From: Clostridia bacterium
Lineage (GTDB): Bacteria > Bacillota > Clostridia > Lachnospirales > Lachnospiraceae
Assembly: GCA_910574835.1 (NCBI GenBank)
Contig: CAJTDE010000038.1
Span: forward strand, 1-38,701
Length of the DNA stretch: 38,701 bases
Direction of reading: 5' to 3'
Shown: one piece after another, positions 8,259 through 15,392 of the stretch
Layout: the number at the start of each line of letters is the position of its first letter
Numbering within the stretch: the stretch's first letter is position 1
The notes under the pieces: generated by a model
Seen by the model: only the letters and a program-made list of their open reading frames with translations
The model's database searches: none
Told to the model about the DNA's origin: nothing
Made by a program: the position numbers and the translations under genes

Positions 8259-9215
8259 ATGAAAAAATTACGTTTTGGTATTCTCAGTACTTCTTCAATT
8301 GCTCCGCGTTTTATTAAAGGCGTTCAGGCTGCTGAAAATTGTGAGGCTTACGCGCTTGCCTCCAGAAGCCTTAAGAAAGCCCAGGAAAAAGCTGCCCTTT
8401 GGAATGTTCCAAGGGCTTATGGCAGCTACGAAGAGCTTCTTGAATCTGATGAAATTGACGTAGCTTATGTAGCCATGATCAACAGTAAGCATTATAAGTA
8501 TGCAAAAATGGCCTTAGAACACGGGAAACATGTACTCTGCGAAAAGCCCTTTACCCTAAGTGTCCACGAGTCCAAAGAGTTGTTTTCCCTTGCAAGGGAA
8601 AAGAGGCTTTTTATTATGGAAGCTCAAAAGGTTCTCTTCCTTCCTGTGATACAAAAGGTTAAAGCCTTAATTCAATCCGGCTCTTTAGGCGCAGTCAAAA
8701 TGGCGGATTTCTCCAGCTCCTTTGATCCCGGCTACAATTCCTGGTTTTTTGACGCGGAAAAGGGCGGCGGTCCCCTCTATGGGAATGCCATTTACAGCCT
8801 TCAGCTGATGCAATATCTCTTTGACTGCAAGGTGACGTCTTGGAACGGACTTTGTACCAAAAGTAAGAGCGGTGTTGAAAATCAGTTTTCCGTCACTATG
8901 TTGATGGAGAATGATCTTTTGTTTACAAATAAGACGAGCACTCTTGTAACTACTTCTCATGTAGGTTATCTCTATGGGGAGAAGGGTTATGTTGAAATTC
9001 CCGACTACTGGAAGGCACGCAAAGCGATTCTGCACTACCCGGATAAAGAGCCTGTGGTTTTGGAATATCCTTGCGAATACGAGCTTATGTATGAAGCCTT
9101 ACATGTGGAAAGATGCATTCGTGAGCATTTGGTTGAAAGTCCTGTCATGACGGAGGCCATGACTCTCAATGCTATCAGAATTTTAAACGATATCCGAAAT
9201 TTATGGAATTTGTAG
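8259..9215 (+). CDS. Gfo/Idh/MocA family NAD(P)-dependent oxidoreductase
   Basis: The roughly 318-residue protein has an N-terminal Rossmann fold beginning KKLRFGILSTSSIAPRF and the family motif CEKPF (the conserved EKP lysine). The C-terminal alpha/beta half resembles a GFO_IDH_MocA substrate domain. Such enzymes oxidise or reduce sugars and cyclitols, or act as dihydrodiol-type dehydrogenases. The substrate cannot be read from sequence. An upstream in-frame GTG at 8250 exists, but AGAAGGG lies 8 nt before the ATG at 8259, which is the better start. It follows murF by 57 nt and may be cotranscribed, but no functional link to cell wall synthesis is evident. Confidence 0.88.
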   Translation: MKKLRFGILSTSSIAPRFIKGVQAAENCEAYALASRSLKKAQEKAALWNVPRAYGSYEELLESDEIDVAYVAMINSKHYKYAKMALEHGKHVLCEKPFTLSVHESKELFSLAREKRLFIMEAQKVLFLPVIQKVKALIQSGSLGAVKMADFSSSFDPGYNSWFFDAEKGGGPLYGNAIYSLQLMQYLFDCKVTSWNGLCTKSKSGVENQFSVTMLMENDLLFTNKTSTLVTTSHVGYLYGEKGYVEIPDYWKARKAILHYPDKEPVVLEYPCEYELMYEALHVERCIREHLVESPVMTEAMTLNAIRILNDIRNLWNL

Positions 9216-9367
9216 AAAATTATTTTATTTTTATATATTTTTCATACAGTTCATACAAAACAAGACAATAAAAGAATATTTTAAAGGGCTAACCTCCTTC
9301 TTTTCTAAGATTTTCTATTGAAAAACTAAACTTGTAACAAATTCCCACAAAATTCCATTATTAACGC

Positions 9368-9396
9368 TTGACATTTGGTCTGCGATCGGCTAAGAT
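9368..9396 (+). promoter_or_regulatory. strong sigma-A promoter of the cold-shock gene
   Basis: A perfect TTGACA (9368-9373) and TAAGAT (9391-9396) are separated by exactly 17 nt. The predicted start near 9403 leaves an untranslated leader of about 134 nt, long for this genome but usual for cold-shock genes. Confidence 0.8.
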
Positions 9397-9434
9397 AATG
9401 GTGCATTGAAGTATATTTTTGATGAATTTGATTC

Positions 9435-9488
9435 ACATGCTTTATAGGTCATCATTCTATGCATGGTGCTTATAAAACATGTTTTTTT
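9435..9488 (+). promoter_or_regulatory. terminator-like hairpin in the cold-shock leader
   Basis: ACATGCTTTATA (9435-9446) pairs with TATAAAACATGT (9471-9482) with one mismatch. T7 follows directly (9482-9488), about 50 nt before the start codon. The position suggests an attenuator or thermosensitive leader. The stem is AT-rich, so its stability would depend on temperature. Confidence 0.45.
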
Positions 9489-9536
9489 ATCTCGGAGAAG
9501 ATATGCGGAATAGTACTTAAAAGGAGGTATCTTTTA

Positions 9537-9743
9537 ATGAACAAAGGTACAGTAAAGTGGTTCAACGGCACAAAAGGATATGGTTTCATTACCAACTCCG
9601 AGACAGGCGAGGACGTATTCGTACACTTCTCCGGTATTGTCGCCGAGGGATTCAAAACACTGGAAGAGGGACAGTCCGTAACTTTCGATATCACCGAGGG
9701 TAATCGCGGACCTCAGGCAACCAATGTAACAGTTGTTGCGTAA
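9537..9743 (+). CDS. cold-shock protein (CspA/CspB family)
   Basis: The 68-residue single cold-shock domain protein binds single-stranded RNA and DNA and acts as an RNA chaperone. It shows the RNP1-type motif KGYGFI and the RNP2-type motif VFVHFSGI, and opens with [17 protein letters not shown] as usual. The frame stays open upstream to 9459. However, AAAAGGAGGT sits 9 nt before the ATG at 9537, and the standard family N-terminus starts there. The gene is monocistronic, with its own promoter, leader and terminator. Confidence 0.97.
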   Translation: MNKGTVKWFNGTKGYGFITNSETGEDVFVHFSGIVAEGFKTLEEGQSVTFDITEGNRGPQATNVTVVA

Positions 9744-9752
9744 GCGTCAAAC

Positions 9753-9808
9753 AAGACAGGGGCGCTGCAAAATAAGCCGAAGGACTTATTTTGCAGCGCC
9801 CCTGTCTT
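9753..9808 (+). terminator. 24-bp bidirectional terminator
   Basis: Perfect arms run from 9753-9776 and 9785-9808 with an 8-nt loop (CCGAAGGA). The stem includes GGGGCGCTGC and its complement and ends in TTTC. It lies 10 nt past the cold-shock stop and 5 nt from the stop of the convergent esterase gene, so it can serve both. Confidence 0.9.
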
Positions 9809-9812
9809 TCTG

Positions 9813-10691
9813 CTATTCTATCTCTATTAAAGCTCCGTTTTCCCCTCTTGCATAATGCCGCAGAAAATCCCAAGCTACAAAAGCCTTCTGTTCCGTCAGT
9901 TCATGCTTGCCGCCCTCAATCAATACCAGTTGGCCAAGCGGCGCCGTATGGCCTTCTTTATAATAATTGCTGAAAGTCCAAGTAACGTCTTCTATAATAG
10001 ATGTTTCTACCTCGTCCGGCTCATAACCCCAGTATTCCGTCTTGTCAAAGTCCTTCGCCTCCCCGGACTCCAAAAGTCCGTTAAATCTCATAAGAGACTC
10101 TATTCCCCACACCTCATCGTCTATGACACGCATAGCTCCGGAATCCATTTCCAAGGTTAAATCCTCGCTTCCCTGTATAATCTGAAACGGCATCTCATAG
10201 GGGGAGCTTAAATGTTTAATAGGCATCATCCAGCTCATAAAGCAGATTCCCGCAAAGGTTCCCGGATAATCGTTGGTCATCGCCCCTACTACGCCTCCGC
10301 CATTGGAAAAACCCGTAGCATAAATACGAGTAGTATCTACAGGATAATGCTCTATGGCATAATTCAAAATTTCCATAACCCGTTTCGTTTGGCTGTAGCT
10401 TTCCGTTGTTTTATACTTCGGAACCAGGAGCAGCAGCCCGGCTTCCTGTGCCTGCTGAAGCCAGCCGGCCTGTTGAAGCTTTTCTTCAGGATCTCCTTTA
10501 AACGCACAGGCTACCAGAACCAGCGGACGCTTTTCCTCCGGATTGTCAACAGCGGACTGCGGTAGGTACATCCACCCTTCTTCCCCGCCTGCTGTCGTGT
10601 AGCTTTCTTCTTCCATTCCTGTTTCCTTTTTGCCTGAACAGCCGGAAAGCAGCAATGCCATGATAACTATGATACTTACGAATCTTTTCAT
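9813..10691 (-). CDS. alpha/beta-hydrolase (esterase-like) lipoprotein
   Basis: The roughly 292-residue exported lipoprotein has signal MKRFVSIIVIMALLLSGC. It has an alpha/beta-hydrolase core with the nucleophile elbow GFSNGG (Ser129), a likely acid in GSEDLT (Asp177) and a late histidine in GGKHE (His263). It resembles PHB-depolymerase-like or acetyl-esterase (LpqC-type) enzymes acting on extracellular polymers. The substrate is unknown. The frame is open to 10736, but the signal peptide and an AAAGGGG site about 10 nt upstream favour the ATG at 10691. It is 88 nt downstream of the sigma-like gene on the same strand. Confidence 0.8.
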   Translation of the reverse strand: MKRFVSIIVIMALLLSGCSGKKETGMEEESYTTAGGEEGWMYLPQSAVDNPEEKRPLVLVACAFKGDPEEKLQQAGWLQQAQEAGLLLLVPKYKTTESYSQTKRVMEILNYAIEHYPVDTTRIYATGFSNGGGVVGAMTNDYPGTFAGICFMSWMMPIKHLSSPYEMPFQIIQGSEDLTLEMDSGAMRVIDDEVWGIESLMRFNGLLESGEAKDFDKTEYWGYEPDEVETSIIEDVTWTFSNYYKEGHTAPLGQLVLIEGGKHELTEQKAFVAWDFLRHYARGENGALIEIE

Positions 10692-10779
10692 CCGTATTCT
10701 TACCCCTTTCTCAAAACATCTTATGTTACTGTTCACTTTGACCGGTAACTATCTTACACTTCTATCTGCCGCAAGGGGC

Positions 10780-11544
10780 TTAAGCCTCTTCTTCCTCATA
10801 TGGCGTCTCACCTGCAAGCTTCAGCAAGTCCTCCACCTCTTCCGCCGGCATTTCCAAATACATCGCCAGTTCTTCCACGGAAACCTTCCGCTCTAATTCA
10901 TCTGTCAGCTTCTTAATCTCATCTCTCAGATGATTTAAGCGCTCTGCAATAAGGCTTCCGGCCTCTTTTTCCGCTTTGTCGTCCTCCACTGCCTGGGCGA
11001 TTGCATGACAAATCTCCTGCCGGAGATATTGAAGCGGGGAGCTTCCCGGTTCGCGAAGTCCGATGTTCTCCATTGCCAGCATTAACCCGATATTTCCCTC
11101 TTGCACCAAATCTCCCAGAAGCACTTCCCGTCCCCGGAAGTCATGTGCCAGACGCAAAACCTCCGGTAAAAGCTGTTCCGTAAGCTTCGCCTTTGCAAAT
11201 CCGTCGCCCGTCTCTTCCACCTGGCGGCACAGCTTTAAAAGCTCCTCTTCTTCCAAATATTCCAGCCGTTCAAGCTCTGCCTGATAGCTTTTTAAAAAGC
11301 CTTTCTCCTCCTCTGTCAAGGGAAGCTCCTGCTTTTCTTTCTCTTCTTCTCTCTCAGCCGGCACATAACCTTCTACAACAATCTGACAGGAGGCCAGATA
11401 AGAAAAAATCAATTCGTATTGCTCCTCTGAAAGCTCCATTGAGTTAAAAAAATTCCGCACCTGCTCTCCCGTCAAACGGTTTCTCTTTTTGGCGGCCTCT
11501 TCTCCAAGGTCTGCAAGCTTTTGCTGAAATTCTTCCCGATTCAT
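10780..11544 (-). CDS. sigma-70-like protein with regions 1.1, 2 and 3 but no region 4
   Basis: The roughly 254-residue, highly acidic protein has an N-terminal segment like sigma region 1.1 (LTGEQVRNFFNSMELSEEQY). A region 2-like core contains RGREVLLGDLVQEGNIGLM, matching the core-binding DLIQEGNIGLM signature. A region 3-like segment follows (RKVSVEELAMYLEMPAEEV). It then stops in an acidic tail, with no -35-binding region 4. The aromatic -10-melting residues of region 2.3/2.4 (usually FSTYATWWIRQAI) are replaced by PLQYLRQEICHAI. AAGGAG abuts the ATG at 11550 but lies 6 nt before the ATG at 11544, which I prefer. It is downstream of rlmD by 25 nt. It probably binds RNA polymerase core; its role is unknown. 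Confidence 0.75.
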   Translation of the reverse strand: MNREEFQQKLADLGEEAAKKRNRLTGEQVRNFFNSMELSEEQYELIFSYLASCQIVVEGYVPAEREEEKEKQELPLTEEEKGFLKSYQAELERLEYLEEEELLKLCRQVEETGDGFAKAKLTEQLLPEVLRLAHDFRGREVLLGDLVQEGNIGLMLAMENIGLREPGSSPLQYLRQEICHAIAQAVEDDKAEKEAGSLIAERLNHLRDEIKKLTDELERKVSVEELAMYLEMPAEEVEDLLKLAGETPYEEEEA

Positions 11545-11569
11545 GGGCATCTCCTTTGATTATAATATC

Positions 11570-12925
11570 TTATTTTTTATCTAAAAGCGCTATATTCTCT
11601 ATCCCTGCCGTATGAGGAAACATATCCACCGGCCGCACCTTCTTCAGCTCATAACCGCCCTCATACAGAATCTTCAGATCCCTCGCCAAAGTGGCTGAAT
11701 CGCAGCTTACATAGACTATCCGCTTCGGTGCCATAGAAATCATAGTATCAAGACATGCACGATCACATCCCTTTCTTGGCGGGTCCACTACGATCACATC
11801 CGCCCGGATTCCGTTTTCCCGATACTTCCCGGGCAGTACTTCTTCCGCCTTTCCCAAATAAAACTCCACGTTGGATAAACCGTTAATTTCCGCATTCTTC
11901 CTGGCATCCTCCACCGCCTGGGGAACTACCTCCACCCCATAAACCCTGCCCGCCTTCTGTGCTAAAAACAGGGAGATAGTTCCAATTCCGCAGTATAGAT
12001 CCCAGACAACTTCCTCTCCCGTCAATTCAGCATAGTTAAGAGCCGTCTCATAAAGCTTCTTTGTCTGAATCGGATTTACCTGATAAAAGGACAGCGGAGA
12101 TATCTGATAACTCACATCGCCTATCCGGTCCGTGATATAAGTCTGCCCCCGCACCGGAATCAGCTTATCTCCCAGAATTACATTCGTATTCTTTTTATTT
12201 ACATTAAGTGTAAGGCTCACCATTCCCGGCAGCTGAAAAAGCCGGTCAGCCAGCCGTTCTACTCCCGGAATCCCATCACCGTTGATCACCAGGCAGACCA
12301 TCAGTTCCCCCGTCGAAAAGCCCTTTCGAATCAATGCATGACGGATAAGTCCCTTCCCGGAAGCTTCTTCATAAGAGGAAATCCCCTCTTTCTCCATAAA
12401 ACTCAGAATGATTTTTAATATCTCCTCATTCTCCTCCGCCCCCAGAAGACAGTCCGTATTGGGAACAATATGGTGGGTACGTCCCGCATAAAAACCGGTC
12501 ACAGCCCTTCCCTCACGGTCCCGTCCGAAGGGAAACTGCGCCTTATTCCGGTAACGAAAAGGCCGCTCCATTCCGATAACCGGAAGCACCTCAGGTTCGG
12601 AAAAGCCTCCAATCCGGATCAATTGATTTTTCACCTTTTCCCGCTTATACTCCAGCTGCTTCTCATAGGAAAGGGCCTGAATCTGGCAGCCGCCGCAGGA
12701 TCGATGCAAGGGGCAGGGAGGCTCTATGCGCTCCGGGGAAGGCTTCAGCAGTTTCATCATCCTGCCATAGCCATAGGTTTTTTTCACCTTCAGCACCTTT
12801 ACTTCAATCACATCGCCCGGCAGGGCATCCTTAACAAACAAAGGAAAGCCATCTAACTTTCCGATGCCTTCCCCTTCGTTCCCCAAGCTCTCTATCGTCA
12901 ATGTATACAAATCATTTTTATTCAT
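11570..12925 (-). CDS. rlmD: 23S rRNA (uracil-C5) methyltransferase, RlmD/RumA family
   Basis: This cytosolic SAM-dependent enzyme makes 5-methyluridine in 23S rRNA. The 451-residue protein has an N-terminal TRAM domain, then Fe-S cluster cysteines in CPLHRSCGGC (Cys71, 77, 80) plus a later NTDC. The SAM-binding motif is DLYCGIGTISLFL and the catalytic cysteine lies in VYVSCDSATLARD. Firmicutes often carry two paralogues (RlmCD-type), so the target could be U747, U1939 or both. It is 24 nt downstream of yhaM and 25 nt upstream of the sigma-like gene, consistent with one operon. Confidence 0.9.
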   Translation of the reverse strand: MNKNDLYTLTIESLGNEGEGIGKLDGFPLFVKDALPGDVIEVKVLKVKKTYGYGRMMKLLKPSPERIEPPCPLHRSCGGCQIQALSYEKQLEYKREKVKNQLIRIGGFSEPEVLPVIGMERPFRYRNKAQFPFGRDREGRAVTGFYAGRTHHIVPNTDCLLGAEENEEILKIILSFMEKEGISSYEEASGKGLIRHALIRKGFSTGELMVCLVINGDGIPGVERLADRLFQLPGMVSLTLNVNKKNTNVILGDKLIPVRGQTYITDRIGDVSYQISPLSFYQVNPIQTKKLYETALNYAELTGEEVVWDLYCGIGTISLFLAQKAGRVYGVEVVPQAVEDARKNAEINGLSNVEFYLGKAEEVLPGKYRENGIRADVIVVDPPRKGCDRACLDTMISMAPKRIVYVSCDSATLARDLKILYEGGYELKKVRPVDMFPHTAGIENIALLDKK

Positions 12926-12949
12926 CTTCCGGCTCCCATCTATTCAGGC

Positions 12950-13921
12950 TCACTGCGGAACATTCGGCTGTATCTCATATTGAGAGCTTCTGCGGATATT
13001 GGACTCAAACAAGCGGTTATAGCCAAGCCACTCCTGGCTTGCCCCCGCTGACTTAAAGAGCTCCTTCAAGGTCTCCATCTTAGCATCCGTATTATCCGCC
13101 ATATTCAGAGCCACCGCCTCAATAAGAGCCGGCTTCTTGGGGGAGCCGTATTCCAGTTCCCCGTGGTGGGCCAGAATACAATGCTTCAGCTCATTCTCAA
13201 GACGGCGCGGAAATCCGGGAATACGCCGGGCCCGTTCCCCTACCATCTCGCTCCCCATAGCAATATGCCCCAGAAGCTGTCCCTCATCGGTGTAATCATT
13301 TTCCGGGAAATCCGACAGCTCGTAAACCTTGCCGATATCGTGGCACATAGCCGCCGCAAATAAAAGATCCCTGTTCAAAATGGGATAAGCCTTCACATAA
13401 TAACCGCAGAGCTTGCACACGCTTAAGGTATGCTCCAGAAGGCCGCCCACAAAGCTGTGATGAACGCTTTTTGCCGCAGAATGAAACTTGAAGGCTTTTA
13501 TAAATGCCTCATCCCTCACAAAAAATTCCTGCAGCAGAGCCCTCAAGTGCGGCTCCTGCACCTGATCCGCAAAGCTCATAAGCTCCTGGTACATCGCCTC
13601 AATATCCTTATCGCTCACCGGCAGATAATCCGCCGCCTTGTATTCGCTTTCCCTGGCTCTCCTGGCCCGCTTGATGTTGAGCTGCAGCGTACCCTGAAAG
13701 CTCGTAACCTCCGCCATAATATCCACATAATCCAGAACCTCAAAATCCTCTATTCCCTGAGAATTGGGGTCCCAGATCTTCGAGTCAATGGTGCCTGTCT
13801 TATCCTGCATAATCACATTTTCGTAGGTTTTGCCGTTTTTCGTTACCGCCGACTGCTTGTACTTGCAGAGATAAACGCCGGAGATCCGGTCACCCTCCCG
13901 AAAGTTTTCAATATATTTCAT
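12950..13921 (-). CDS. yhaM: 3'-5' exoribonuclease YhaM family
   Basis: The 323-residue protein has an N-terminal OB-fold (about 1-95, with MQDKTGTIDSKIWDPN) and an HD phosphohydrolase domain. Visible metal ligands are His164 in LLEHTLSVC and His194-Asp195 in CHDIGK, with a further ILAHHGELEYGSPK. This is the layout of YhaM, a manganese-dependent 3'-5' exonuclease that trims RNA 3' ends and ssDNA in Gram-positives. GAGGAGGG precedes the ATG. It lies 59 nt downstream of the HtrA-like gene, in the same direction. Confidence 0.9.
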   Translation of the reverse strand: MKYIENFREGDRISGVYLCKYKQSAVTKNGKTYENVIMQDKTGTIDSKIWDPNSQGIEDFEVLDYVDIMAEVTSFQGTLQLNIKRARRARESEYKAADYLPVSDKDIEAMYQELMSFADQVQEPHLRALLQEFFVRDEAFIKAFKFHSAAKSVHHSFVGGLLEHTLSVCKLCGYYVKAYPILNRDLLFAAAMCHDIGKVYELSDFPENDYTDEGQLLGHIAMGSEMVGERARRIPGFPRRLENELKHCILAHHGELEYGSPKKPALIEAVALNMADNTDAKMETLKELFKSAGASQEWLGYNRLFESNIRRSSQYEIQPNVPQ

Positions 13922-13980
13922 AACGCCCTCCTCATATACTCCCTTTACATTTGCCCGTCACGAGCGTAAGCAGCCCTCTG

Positions 13981-15255
13981 TCACAGCCTGTCAAGCGTCA
14001 CGCTGCAGGGAATCTCCTTGTATCCCTCTTTCCCCAGACGCATTACAAGAACCTGGATAACCTGCTCTCTGGAAAACTTTAAGAGCATCTCCTGAATCTC
14101 GGAAATTCCCGTGATAGTCTGCCCATTGATTTCCACAATCACGTCTCCCTGCTGTATCCCGGCATCCATAGCCGGAGAATTCATCTCCACTCCGGTTACA
14201 TACACACCTGCGGGAAGCGACCGAATCTCCGCTGTTTCCTGGGTTACATCCGCACCCATAATCCCGATATACACCAGATCCTGGCTGTTGGAAAGATGTT
14301 CTATTACATCCTTCACATCGGAAATACCATAGGCCGTCAGCGTATCCCGGCTTCCCGGCCCCTGATATCCCTGCTGAATAATTCCCACAATCTGTCCTTC
14401 CAGGTTCACCAGAACGCCGCTGCTCTCGGAAGCCTTCGGCATATCTGTGAGAAGCAGCTCATATTCTCCGTCAATGACACTCACCGCATGACCGGAGGAT
14501 ACCAGATTGCCGTAGAGCACGGAGCCTGGTACACCTGCCGGGCTTCCCACCGCAATCACCAGTTCTCCTGCGCGCATATTCCGGGAACCGCCCAGTTCCG
14601 CCATCCGGATCTGATCAAGAGTTCCTTCCGGCAGATCCGCCAGATTTACACTGAGCACCGCCAGATCCGTTACCGTGTCGTAATTTTTTAAAACAGCATC
14701 AATGCTCGTATGGCTGGCCAGAGTTACCTGGAGCTGATCCGCCGACTGCACGCGGGAATAAATGGTGAGCACCAGAAGCTCCACACCGTTATTTCCTACC
14801 AAAATTCCGCTGGTCTGCTCCCTGCTCTCATAGGTCTCATTAAACCAGTCCGTATCGTTGCTGGCCGCCGTGACCGTAACCAGGCTTTTGGCGCACTCAT
14901 CCGCCACGTTTTTCAGCTTTGTGTAAAGCTTCTTATAATCCTCAAGCTCAAGCTCCACGGACTCCGTTATAATAAGGGGCTCCTGAGGCGGCGCAGGCTC
15001 CTGGGGAGCGGTCACCGGCTCATCCTCTTCCTCCCGGGGAAGACTGATCTCCTGGCGCTCTTCCTTCCGAAACCGTTCCTCCATCCAGGGATAGGAAACC
15101 ACAAAGACAAAGCAGGCCGTGATTCCGCACGCCGCTGCCAGTACAAGCTGAAAGACGACCTTCCGAAACGTCCTATTCTGGTAAAAATGCTGACGCTTAA
15201 TCTTCTCCTTCACAAAGGAAAATTCCTCTTCATCCCGCTTCTTTTCTTCTGCCAT
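13981..15255 (-). CDS. HtrA/DegP-like membrane protein with degenerate catalytic triad and PDZ domain
   Basis: The 424-residue protein has a charged cytosolic N-terminus, one membrane segment (about 32-56), an acidic and proline-rich linker (65-95), a trypsin-like domain (about 120-310) and a PDZ domain (about 325-420). This is the layout of S1C proteases that clear misfolded envelope proteins. The catalytic triad is not intact. The usual TNNHV is VLTIYSRV, with Ser167 in place of His. Asp197 (VTDLAV) is kept, and the GNSGG loop reads SESSG with Ser278 retained. It is probably a catalytically inactive, substrate- or peptide-binding relative. It is the first gene of the minus-strand operon and divergent from mutS2. 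Confidence 0.85.
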   Translation of the reverse strand: MAEEKKRDEEEFSFVKEKIKRQHFYQNRTFRKVVFQLVLAAACGITACFVFVVSYPWMEERFRKEERQEISLPREEEDEPVTAPQEPAPPQEPLIITESVELELEDYKKLYTKLKNVADECAKSLVTVTAASNDTDWFNETYESREQTSGILVGNNGVELLVLTIYSRVQSADQLQVTLASHTSIDAVLKNYDTVTDLAVLSVNLADLPEGTLDQIRMAELGGSRNMRAGELVIAVGSPAGVPGSVLYGNLVSSGHAVSVIDGEYELLLTDMPKASESSGVLVNLEGQIVGIIQQGYQGPGSRDTLTAYGISDVKDVIEHLSNSQDLVYIGIMGADVTQETAEIRSLPAGVYVTGVEMNSPAMDAGIQQGDVIVEINGQTITGISEIQEMLLKFSREQVIQVLVMRLGKEGYKEIPCSVTLDRL

Positions 15256-15379
15256 AAGATTTCTCCGCTACTGTAAATCTGCTGACCATGTACACTAACC
15301 CTTATTTTAATACATTTTCTCTTTTCTGTCCAGATTTTATGATTGCGAAAAAGCCCTTTCTTTTCCGGCAAAAGTAGGG

Positions 15380-15392
15380 TAAAATAAGATAC
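15380..15392 (+). promoter_or_regulatory. candidate -10 element giving a leaderless mutS2 transcript
   Basis: TAAAAT at 15380-15385 lies 7 nt before the A of the mutS2 ATG (15393), where transcription would be expected to start. There is no Shine-Dalgarno motif at normal distance; the nearest is AGGG about 14 nt away. No good -35 is visible, so support is limited. Confidence 0.3.

Larger units (their letters stand above)
9216..9536. other. AT-rich intergenic region and cold-shock leader
   Basis: This 321-nt stretch has no convincing coding frame. The first 150 nt are AT-rich with no clear terminator hairpin after the oxidoreductase gene. The second half holds the cold-shock promoter (9368-9396) and a transcribed leader of about 135 nt with a hairpin and T-run (9435-9488). 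Confidence 0.7.

Noticed and set aside
9459-9536. N-terminal extension of the cold-shock protein
   Set aside because: Cold-shock proteins start at the position of the ATG at 9537, and AAAAGGAGGT directly precedes it.
9753-9808. Perfect inverted repeat considered as a mobile palindrome
   Set aside because: Its position between two convergent stop codons and its T-rich end make an ordinary bidirectional terminator the simpler reading.
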